From Nitrospinota bacterium (lineage in GTDB: Bacteria; Nitrospinota_A; JADGAW01): a stretch of DNA of 5,325 nt. The notes under the pieces are model-generated. The model was not told the DNA's origin. It did not search any database and saw only the letters and a list, made by a program, of their open reading frames with translations. Position 1 is the stretch's first letter. Every line of letters begins with the position of its first letter. The DNA lies in the NCBI GenBank assembly GCA_015231815.1, contig JADGAW010000171.1, forward strand, positions 1-5,325, written 5' to 3'. Both the position numbers and the translations under genes were made by a program. Positions 1 through 5,325 of the stretch are shown here, one piece after another.

Positions 1-1413
1 TCCCGTCAAAGATCGTGGGGTGTTCCCATTATGGTCTATGCCTGCAATACATGTGGTGAAGCTTTTGTTGACGAGAATTATTTTAAAAATATCGTTGAGA
101 AGGTTAAGGAGGTTGGCTGTGATATCTGGTTTGATGATGAAGAAAACCTCCTACCAGACGGTGCAACATGCGGCTGCGGCTCTAAGGAATTCAGTAAAGT
201 TAAGGATATTCTCGATGTTTGGTTTGATTCCGGTGTTAGCCATGACGCTGTTTTGCGCAAATGGGAGGAGTTAAGCTGGCCCGCCGATCTTTATCTCGAA
301 GGAAGTGATCAGCACCGAGGCTGGTTTCAAAGTTCCCTTTTAGCCTCAACTTCCGTCAATGGTACTGCTCCCTTTAAAGGTGTTTTAACCCATGGTTATG
401 TGGTGGACGGACAGGGGAAAAAAATGTCGAAGTCGCAGGGAAACGTTATTGCTCCTGATGAAATCATTAAACAATATGGTGCGGAAATTATTCGCCTTTG
501 GGTTATTTCGGAAAACTACCGAGAAGACCTCAGGATTTCTAAAAATATTATTGCGTCAATGTCGGACGCCTACCGAAAAATAAGAAATACCTTTCGTTTT
601 ATTTTAGGAAATATTTCAGACTTTAATCCGGCAACAGAATCGGTTGCATTTGAGGAAATGGACGGACTTGACCGCTATATTCTCGCAAGGTTGACGGAGG
701 TAATAAATATCGCCAAGAAAAGCTATGAATCCTACGACTTTCATGTCATTTACCATTCGGTATTGCAGTATTGTATTGTCGATTTAAGTAATTTTTATCT
801 TGATATTCTTAAGGACAGACTTTACACCCTGCCGAAAAAATCAAAGGGAAGGTTATCGAGTCAGACAGCACTTTACCTTATCGCCGACAGTCTGGCGAAA
901 ATTCTCGCTCCTGTTTGTCCTTTTACCATGGAAGAAGTTTGGAGTTATTTGCCCAGCAAGGAAAAGAACGCATCCATTCATTTTGAGGAGTTGCCGGAAC
1001 TTTCCTATAGTCTGAATGATGAAGAGAGAAATAAATGGGAAACAAAAGTTAATCTCAAGAAGGATGTTTCCAAAGCTCTTGAAGAAGCAAGGCGGGAAAA
1101 GGTGATTGGTCATTCTCTCGATGCCAAGGTGGAACTTCATGGCGATGAAAACCTCCTCGCTCAACTAAAAGCTTTTGGCGAAGATGGTTTGCAGTCGGTT
1201 TTTATCACCTCTCAGGTTGTCATTTGTGACACCATTGACGATGCTTGGAAAAGTGTTGCCTTGGAAGGTGTTAACGTTGAAGGATTGCTGGTAAAAGTAA
1301 GTCCGGGTGAAGGAGAAAAGTGCGAGCGTTGCTGGATGAAAGCAACTTCTGTTGGAGAAAACAGCGAGCATCCGACTGTCTGCAAGCGATGTTCTGATGC
1401 TCTAGCGGCTTAG
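1..1413 (+). CDS. ileS: Isoleucyl-tRNA synthetase, C-terminal half (5' end cut by window edge)
   Basis: This class I aminoacyl-tRNA synthetase charges tRNA-Ile with isoleucine in the cytoplasm. The frame is open from base 1 and begins SRQRSWGVP, an internal IleRS motif, so the ATG at 31 is internal Met11 and not the start. Numbering from the edge (470 residues visible): DVWFDSG at 72-78; the LEGSDQHRGWF block near 98-108; the KMSKS ATP-binding loop at 141-145 (bases 421-435); an anticodon-binding helical domain from about 220 to 370; and a C-terminal zinc finger with C441/C444 and C461/C464. A second Cys set (C15, C18, C57, C59) matches the CxxC...CxC zinc site known in Thermus-type IleRS. 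The HIGH motif and most of the editing domain lie upstream; bacterial IleRS is about 930 residues, so roughly half is present. The lspA gene that often follows ileS is absent here; a convergent gene follows instead. Assignment is near certain. Confidence 0.97.
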   Translation, partial: SRQRSWGVPIMVYACNTCGEAFVDENYFKNIVEKVKEVGCDIWFDDEENLLPDGATCGCGSKEFSKVKDILDVWFDSGVSHDAVLRKWEELSWPADLYLEGSDQHRGWFQSSLLASTSVNGTAPFKGVLTHGYVVDGQGKKMSKSQGNVIAPDEIIKQYGAEIIRLWVISENYREDLRISKNIIASMSDAYRKIRNTFRFILGNISDFNPATESVAFEEMDGLDRYILARLTEVINIAKKSYESYDFHVIYHSVLQYCIVDLSNFYLDILKDRLYTLPKKSKGRLSSQTALYLIADSLAKILAPVCPFTMEEVWSYLPSKEKNASIHFEELPELSYSLNDEERNKWETKVNLKKDVSKALEEARREKVIGHSLDAKVELHGDENLLAQLKAFGEDGLQSVFITSQVVICDTIDDAWKSVALEGVNVEGLLVKVSPGEGEKCERCWMKATSVGENSEHPTVCKRCSDALAA

Positions 1414-1417
1414 TTGA

Positions 1418-1463
1418 GCCACAGATTACACAGAAAGCTACCACGAAGACACAAAGGAAGAAA
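1418..1463. repeat. Remnant of a dispersed CACAGATTA / CACGAAGACACAAAGG-type intergenic repeat
   Basis: Just after the ileS stop lie two tandem-like pairs: CACAGATTA (1420-1428) followed by CACAGAAAG (1429-1437), then CACGAAGA (1442-1449) followed by CACAAAGGA (1450-1458). Each pair is an 8-9-base direct repeat. From memory, strings of the form CCACAGATTACACAGA and CCACGAAGACACAAAGG recur between genes in many environmental bacterial genomes; no search was made. The element is noncoding and fills most of the gap between two convergent genes. Its mechanism of spread is not visible here. Confidence 0.5.
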
Positions 1464-1479
1464 TTAGGGGGTGTTTCTT

Positions 1480-2946
1480 TTATTCTTCTTCTTCTTTTGT
1501 AAAGAGTGGTAATTTTGAGTATCTTTCAGAAATTGTTATAAACCGCTCCCCTTGAGTGATCTCACCAATTTTCTTATTATGAATGTCTAAAAGATATATT
1601 GACCTTTGATCATTAAATATAGCCTCTTCACAATTTGGAAGCAATAAAGCATCTTCTATTGGTCGATTACTAAGATGCAATAATCCAGAGTTATCTGCAA
1701 ATTTAAGAATTTTCCTCTTGTTTTCCCAAACGTATAGACTGCTATCAAAACCAGAGGAACTACCAATCTTTCTTTTCTTGCAAAGACTTATTGAATAGGA
1801 AGAACCCCAATCATCAGCATCCGACCAGCTTGAATTATTACGACCATAGTCAAGATGTACATCAAGTTTCTCAGACTTCCCTACTTTATGCTTGACAGTA
1901 TTTGAATCTTTACTTAAGGTTACTTTGTATATGACCTTACCTTCTTTAATGTACAAAAGATTTTCAAGAGACGACCATGCCACGGCAGTCCTCCACGTAT
2001 CTTTTCCCGTTATATAATTGGTTTCTATATGTATTCCCTGAGATGGTTGAAATAGTATTAAGCGATATATGTTGTATTCCCCAATCAACTTCAAGAATGC
2101 AATGGTTTCTCCGCCAGGGCTTATCGCTACCTGATTCATAAAATATTCGTTGGTAGGTTTTGCAAGGAGGGTTCTTTTCTTTGTAGTGAAATCATACGCA
2201 AAGAGGTTATTCCCTTCACCTCTAAAGACTGAGTATTGTATATCCTTTGATAACAAATAATCCTTTACTTCATGCGGAATTAATGTTGATATATTGTTGC
2301 CGTTTGTATCTATTGACTGTAGTTGTTTTGTTTTTTCATCAACATAAATAAGTCTGGTATATGGTTTTCTTGCCCACTTAGTATCTTGAGTGAATTGCGA
2401 AATATCATGAATGGGTCTGGTTGAATAGTAGTAAAGTGGCGTCAATAAAACATATGTTACGATATTCGAGATAAGTACTGCATGAAACAATTTTTCTTTC
2501 TCAAAAGAAACAGCTCTCTTACGTCCTAACCATAAAATTGCAGGATATTCAGTAGTAATTGTAACTATAAAATATAGCACTACCCCAAAAGCAAACATCC
2601 AAGGATAAAAAACAAAGGAGTCATAAAGACTTTTTGATGAAGCTTCAAAGTCGATATATACGTTAGCAGCCTTAACGGGAACACCGGCTATCGATGAAAT
2701 AATATTAGCAAAGAAGGAAAAAACCAGAATGTCTCCATATGCTACGTTAAGATATCTTCCTATAATGTAACCTTCTAAAAGAGAAATAGCAACCGTTATA
2801 GGGATGATAATAGCTATACCTCCAAAAGCAATAATCGCAATACTTATCGCATCTGCCGAAGCAGTCTCTGGAATGAAAAAACTACCAAGAAGTAATAATG
2901 GCGTAACTTTTCCAATTCTTATAAAGGTCTTTGATGCTTTCCCCAT
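1480..2946 (-). CDS. Exported membrane protein with C-terminal WD40-like/TolB-like beta-propeller, function unknown
   Basis: I do not recognise this 488-residue protein. Residues 1-31 look like a signal peptide (KTFIR, hydrophobic 15-25, then ETASA before D32). Four hydrophobic segments follow near 33-57, 70-90, 112-131 and 154-173. The RKR-containing loop 141-153 is probably cytoplasmic, which places the C-terminal part in the periplasm. Residues about 195-470 are beta-rich and propeller-like, with blade signatures such as SPGGETIAFLK (276-286), AWSSLENLLYI (323-333) and SIYLLDIHNKKIGEIT (449-464); perhaps five or six blades. The only two cysteines seen (C389, C439) are both in the propeller. 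The tail EEEE comes from a (TTC)4 tract at 1483-1494. The ATG start is preceded by an in-frame TAG 21 bases upstream and has no clear Shine-Dalgarno. The gene is convergent to ileS and divergent from xerD. Sampled lines are about 33% GC against about 44% in ileS, which hints at separate ancestry. The open frame is secure; the function is not. Confidence 0.85.
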   Translation of the reverse strand: MGKASKTFIRIGKVTPLLLLGSFFIPETASADAISIAIIAFGGIAIIIPITVAISLLEGYIIGRYLNVAYGDILVFSFFANIISSIAGVPVKAANVYIDFEASSKSLYDSFVFYPWMFAFGVVLYFIVTITTEYPAILWLGRKRAVSFEKEKLFHAVLISNIVTYVLLTPLYYYSTRPIHDISQFTQDTKWARKPYTRLIYVDEKTKQLQSIDTNGNNISTLIPHEVKDYLLSKDIQYSVFRGEGNNLFAYDFTTKKRTLLAKPTNEYFMNQVAISPGGETIAFLKLIGEYNIYRLILFQPSQGIHIETNYITGKDTWRTAVAWSSLENLLYIKEGKVIYKVTLSKDSNTVKHKVGKSEKLDVHLDYGRNNSSWSDADDWGSSYSISLCKKRKIGSSSGFDSSLYVWENKRKILKFADNSGLLHLSNRPIEDALLLPNCEEAIFNDQRSIYLLDIHNKKIGEITQGERFITISERYSKLPLFTKEEEE

Positions 2947-2986
2947 GGTTTCAATTAGAGTAAACTAATTTGATATTTTTGATTTC

Positions 2987-3016
2987 ATTATAGCTGTTTT
3001 AACTAGATAATCTTAA
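2987..3016 (-). promoter_or_regulatory. Candidate sigma-70 promoter for the membrane/beta-propeller gene
   Basis: Read on the minus strand, a perfect -10 hexamer TATAAT (2987-2992) lies 18 bases from TTAAGA (3011-3016), a 4-of-6 match to TTGACA. Transcription would start near 2980, giving a leader of about 34 bases before the ATG at 2946. The region is AT-rich, so a chance match is possible. Confidence 0.4.
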
Positions 3017-3029
3017 TGAGAAACGAGGC

Positions 3030-3058
3030 TTTACAAATGAAATGTTATATTTTATAAG
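3030..3058 (+). promoter_or_regulatory. Candidate sigma-70 promoter for xerD and the CDGSH gene
   Basis: TTTACA (3030-3035, 5 of 6 to the -35 consensus) is separated by exactly 17 bases from TATAAG (3053-3058, 5 of 6 to the -10 consensus). The predicted start near 3065 gives a leader of about 127 bases. The -10 and start point sit inside an inverted repeat (3041-3084), so a repressor or other bound protein could act here. This is the best promoter-like pair I found between the two divergent genes. Confidence 0.45.
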
Positions 3059-3084
3059 ATGTTTTTTATAAAAAATGTAATATT
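3041..3084. repeat. AT-rich imperfect inverted repeat upstream of xerD
   Basis: The left arm is 3041-3057 and the right arm 3066-3084, separated by 8 bases. On the + strand the arms pair over 17 positions, two of them G-T wobbles, with a 2-base bulge in the right arm. The innermost 11 bases of each arm (3047-3057 and 3066-3076) match in inverted orientation at 10 of 11 positions. The repeat overlaps the candidate xerD promoter -10 and start point. It could be an operator, an RNA hairpin, a recombinase-binding site or simply AT-rich coincidence. Confidence 0.5.
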
Positions 3085-3191
3085 CTATAGGTAAGTTGGT
3101 GATAAAGGGTTTTTATCCTGCACCTTTACAAAATATGAAATAATAATTGTTTTTTCTGTAATATCTGTGGCTATAAATCATGTAGGACAAA

Positions 3192-4082
3192 ATGTTTGAT
3201 TTAATTGATATATTCCTTAACTATTTGCAGTTGGAAAAGGGGCTTGCGGAAAACAGCGTGGCGGCATATCGTCGTGATTTATTTAAGTTCTTTACGTGGC
3301 TTGAGAAGAAAAAAATCTCAACAATTAAGGAGGTTACTTTTTATGTCATACAGGATTTCTTTGCAGAAGAAAAAAGAAAAGGCATAAAGGAAACATCAAT
3401 TCTCAGGATGCACTCAAGTTTTCGACAATTTTTCCTGTTCCTGAAACGGGAAGGAAAAATAGAAGATTCACCGACCAATAATCTCGAGTCAATTAAAACC
3501 CGTAAGAAAAGTCCGGTTTTTCTCACTTTGGAAGAGGTTTTAACCCTTTTAAAAGCTCCGGACGCTAACGAAAGCCTTGGTGGTCGGGATGCCGTAATGC
3601 TGGAACTTCTTTATGTTACTGGTCTCAGGGTTTCTGAATTAATGGATTTAACGCTGAACAGTATTGATTTTGAGATAGGACTTCTCCGCACAATGGGAAA
3701 AGGCTCTAAGGAAAGAGTTGTTCCGGTGCATGTTGATACTCTTAAGAAAGTTAAGGCTTACTGGGAGGAAGTTCGTCCTCTCATCATGGAAGGAAAAAAG
3801 GATTACGGATATTTGTTTCCCAACTATAAAGGGGGAAGAATGAGTCGTGAAGGTTTTTGGAAACTGATAAAAAAGTACAGCCTGAAGTGTGGAATTCTTA
3901 AGGATATTTCTCCCCACTCACTTCGACATTCATTTGCCACTCATCTGCTGGAAAATGGTGCGGATTTACGTTCATTGCAGCAAATGCTGGGACACTCAGA
4001 TATATCCACAACGGAAATTTATACCCATGTTGTTAAGGAAAAATTGCAGAAAGTTCATAAGGAATTTCATCCAAGGTCTTGA
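3192..4082 (+). CDS. xerD: Site-specific tyrosine recombinase XerD
   Basis: This cytoplasmic DNA recombinase normally acts with XerC at the chromosomal dif site, under FtsK control, to resolve chromosome dimers before division. The protein has 296 residues, against 298 in E. coli XerD. Residues about 1-90 form the N-terminal SAM-like core-binding domain (IDIFLNYLQLEKGL; NSVAAYRRDL). Residues about 108-290 form the catalytic domain with all expected residues: R146 (TGLRVSEL), K170 (GKGSKER), H242 and R245 (HSLRH), H268 (LGHSDISTTE) and nucleophile Y277 (IYTHV). Each lies exactly two positions before its E. coli counterpart. The HPRS terminus resembles the HPRA end of XerD rather than XerC. The ATG follows AGGA (3184-3187) at a 4-base spacing; an ATG-TAG pair in the same frame at 3180-3185 rules out extension. 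The partner xerC is not in the window. XerC or another Xer-type integrase is the less likely alternative. Confidence 0.93.
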   Translation: MFDLIDIFLNYLQLEKGLAENSVAAYRRDLFKFFTWLEKKKISTIKEVTFYVIQDFFAEEKRKGIKETSILRMHSSFRQFFLFLKREGKIEDSPTNNLESIKTRKKSPVFLTLEEVLTLLKAPDANESLGGRDAVMLELLYVTGLRVSELMDLTLNSIDFEIGLLRTMGKGSKERVVPVHVDTLKKVKAYWEEVRPLIMEGKKDYGYLFPNYKGGRMSREGFWKLIKKYSLKCGILKDISPHSLRHSFATHLLENGADLRSLQQMLGHSDISTTEIYTHVVKEKLQKVHKEFHPRS

Positions 4083-4104
4083 ATTGCGATAAGGAGTTGT
4101 ATCA

Positions 4105-4326
4105 ATGAAAAATGAGAAAAAACCGTACCTGTTAACATTGGAAGCAGGGGAATATTATTTTTGTCCATGCGGAAAATCAAACAATAAACCTTTTTGCGAT
4201 GGTTCCCACAGGATGACAACACTTACCCCCTTTACCCTTCAATTATCGGAGAAAAAACAACTGACGATTTGTGGCTGTGGAAAAAGTAAGAATTTTCCCT
4301 GTTGTGATGGAGCTCATCTTGAGTAA
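4105..4326 (+). CDS. Small dual-motif CDGSH iron-sulfur domain protein
   Basis: A 73-residue protein with two CDGSH motifs, each expected to bind a 2Fe-2S cluster through three Cys and one His. Motif 1 uses C20, C22, C31 and H35 (CPCGKSNNKPFCDGSH). Motif 2 uses C56, C58, C67 and H71 (CGCGKSKNFPCCDGAH). Spacing inside the two motifs is identical, so the protein looks like an internal duplication; both ligand sets are intact. Motif 2 carries an extra cysteine, C66, next to the ligand C67. There is no signal peptide or membrane segment, unlike mitochondrial mitoNEET, so a soluble cytoplasmic protein is expected. Family members are linked to electron transfer, Fe-S handling or redox sensing, but the specific role here is unknown. 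A strong Shine-Dalgarno AAGGAG (4091-4096) lies 8 bases before the ATG. The gene starts 22 bases after the xerD stop, so co-transcription is likely. Confidence 0.9.
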   Translation: MKNEKKPYLLTLEAGEYYFCPCGKSNNKPFCDGSHRMTTLTPFTLQLSEKKQLTICGCGKSKNFPCCDGAHLE

Positions 4327-4361
4327 AAAGTTGATATGGCTTGATATTTACTCACTTTTTT
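4320..4361 (+). terminator. Candidate intrinsic terminator between convergent CDGSH and HD-GYP genes
   Basis: TGAGTAAA (4320-4327) and TTTACTCA (4347-4354) form a perfect 8-base-pair inverted repeat, followed on the + strand by C and six T (4356-4361). An inner AAG/CTT pairing (4328-4330 with 4340-4342) could shorten the 19-base loop. The left arm contains the TAA stop of the CDGSH gene and the right arm contains the stop of the HD-GYP gene read on the other strand. No T-run follows the hairpin in the minus direction, so termination is best supported for + strand transcripts. The stem is AT-rich and therefore weak. Confidence 0.45.
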
Positions 4362-5325
4362 CACGTAACAATTCAAGAAAAGCATCAACAACGACAGGGT
4401 CGAATTGTGTGCCTTTTGAATCTTCAAGTATTGCAATGGCTTTTTCTATTGGCCATGGTTCCTTGTAGGGTCTTTTAGAAGTTAGGGCGTCATAGACATC
4501 CACAACAGCAATAATTCGGGCACTAACGGGGATTGAATCTTGTTTAAGTGAGTGAGGGTATCCTCCTCCAGCGAATTGTTCATGGTGACATTCAGCAATT
4601 TCCGCAGCCATGGAGAGATAATTTTTTCCGCTAATCATTTCGGAGGCATCAGCGAGAATTGCTCCACCAATAATGGTATGCATCTTTACCAGTTCATATT
4701 CTTCATCGGTTAATTTTGAAGGTTTTAATAAAATTCTATCAGATATTCCTACCTTACCTACATCGTGAAGAATCGACGCAATACCAATATGTTTAACAAA
4801 GGTTTCATTTACGATGTCTTTGAAAGCCCCTTTTTCAAAAAGCCTTTTTGCAACGGCAATTGCCATTTTTTCAACTCTTTTAATATGGTCGCCAGTTTCG
4901 TTATCTTTGTATTCCGCCAACTTTGCCAGACTAAGAATCGCAGCTTCCTGGGTTTTATTGTTTTTTTCAAACAGAAGTAAGTTTTTATAGGCAGCAGAAA
5001 CTTTTGATAAATAAACATTAATGAGTTTTTTATTCCAATCACACAACTCAACTTCTTCATCAAAATGAAGGAGAATAATAATGTCCTTGCACCCCGGAAG
5101 ACAGGTTATGAGGAGATTTTTATCATAATGGTTTTCGTGCTTATCCAAGCATTGAGTAACAGATTCAAGAAGCTCCGGAGTTGCGACGTCAGAAAATTTG
5201 TGGTTAGGCACATTGGCATATATACCCTGTCCTGTTTGCAGAAGAAAATTGTTCTCTTCTTTTTTTATAATACATGAATTTTTTGAAACGAGCTCTTTGC
5301 CTTTTTGTGATTTAAGGAGAAGAAG
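4348..5325 (-). CDS. DUF3369-like / HD-GYP cyclic-di-GMP phosphodiesterase, probable response regulator (N-terminus cut by window edge)
   Basis: Predicted metal-dependent hydrolase of cyclic di-GMP, cytoplasmic. The frame stays open to the right edge (325 residues visible), so the GTG at 5209-5211 is an internal codon. Numbering from the edge, residues about 13-120 resemble DUF3369, a region usually found between a receiver domain and HD-GYP in response regulators; an off-window REC domain is therefore likely. The HD-GYP domain spans about 125-320 with its key residues present: H147 (GDHIKRV), H187-D188 plus K191 (LHDVGKVGISD), H216 (MHTIIGG), H247-H248 (CHHEQF), the GYP triplet 255-257 and D276 (VVDVYDALTS, followed by KRPYKEPW). 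Intact ligands suggest an active enzyme. The partner kinase and the promoter are not visible. It is convergent to the CDGSH gene, with 21 bases between stop codons. The HD-GYP call is very sure, DUF3369 fairly sure, the response-regulator call inferred. Confidence 0.93.
   Translation of the reverse strand, partial: LLLLKSQKGKELVSKNSCIIKKEENNFLLQTGQGIYANVPNHKFSDVATPELLESVTQCLDKHENHYDKNLLITCLPGCKDIIILLHFDEEVELCDWNKKLINVYLSKVSAAYKNLLLFEKNNKTQEAAILSLAKLAEYKDNETGDHIKRVEKMAIAVAKRLFEKGAFKDIVNETFVKHIGIASILHDVGKVGISDRILLKPSKLTDEEYELVKMHTIIGGAILADASEMISGKNYLSMAAEIAECHHEQFAGGGYPHSLKQDSIPVSARIIAVVDVYDALTSKRPYKEPWPIEKAIAILEDSKGTQFDPVVVDAFLELLREKSE

Noticed and set aside
853..1164. 103-codon minus-strand open frame inside ileS
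   Set aside because: It lies wholly opposite the strongly conserved ileS anticodon-binding region; its translation shows no domain and it has no independent signal.
1456..1481. Possible hairpin GGAAGAAA / TTTCTTTT as an ileS terminator
   Set aside because: The 8-base stem needs two G-T wobbles, has a 10-base loop and is followed by TTC repeats rather than a T-run; too weak to call.
3098..3124. Small hairpin GATAAA / TTTATC flanked by GGT and ACC in the xerD leader
   Set aside because: The pairing is interrupted and no T-run or known riboswitch core follows; I see no evidence of function.
3147..3177. TTGTTT ... TATAAA as an alternative xerD promoter
   Set aside because: The 19-base spacer and a start point at the Shine-Dalgarno itself would leave almost no leader; the pair at 3030-3058 is better.
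3180..3185. ATG-TAG start-stop pair just upstream of xerD
   Set aside because: It is a single codon followed by stop; probably chance, though it does fix the xerD start at 3192.
3648..3917. 89-codon minus-strand open frame inside xerD
   Set aside because: It is antisense to the XerD catalytic domain, with low-complexity, non-family-like translation; a shadow frame.
4765..4980. 71-codon plus-strand frame inside the HD-GYP gene
   Set aside because: It is antisense to the conserved HD-GYP gene, and its product is Phe/Asn-rich with no recognisable domain.

Overview
The window looks like an ordinary chromosomal segment of a moderately AT-rich, Gram-negative bacterium. The protein styles (a bacterial-type IleRS with a C-terminal zinc finger, a XerD ending in HPRS, a DUF3369/HD-GYP protein and a two-motif CDGSH protein) make a deltaproteobacterial (Desulfobacterota) source my best guess. 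That assignment is inference from family resemblance only.

Layout, left to right: (1) the C-terminal half of ileS on the + strand, cut by the left edge and ending at 1413. (2) A 66-base gap holding a short CACAGATTA/CACGAAGA-type dispersed-repeat remnant. (3) A convergent minus-strand gene (1480-2946) for an exported membrane protein with a C-terminal beta-propeller. It is unrecognised and visibly more AT-rich than ileS. (4) A 245-base divergent intergenic region with a candidate sigma-70 promoter in each direction and an AT-rich inverted repeat over the xerD-side promoter. (5) xerD (3192-4082), followed 22 bases later by a small dual-CDGSH iron-sulfur protein gene (4105-4326), probably co-transcribed. 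(6) A hairpin between convergent genes that contains both stop codons. (7) A minus-strand HD-GYP phosphodiesterase gene with a DUF3369-like region, whose reading frame is open through the right edge, so its N-terminus lies outside the window.

The genes do not form one pathway: they cover translation (IleRS), chromosome dimer resolution (XerD), a small Fe-S protein and c-di-GMP turnover (HD-GYP). The only likely operon inside the window is xerD with the CDGSH gene. I see no CRISPR array, tRNA, rRNA, transposase, toxin-antitoxin pair or defence cassette, and no convincing new multi-gene system. The least explained items are the membrane/beta-propeller gene with its apparent internal duplication, the inverted repeat in front of xerD, and the repeat remnant after ileS.
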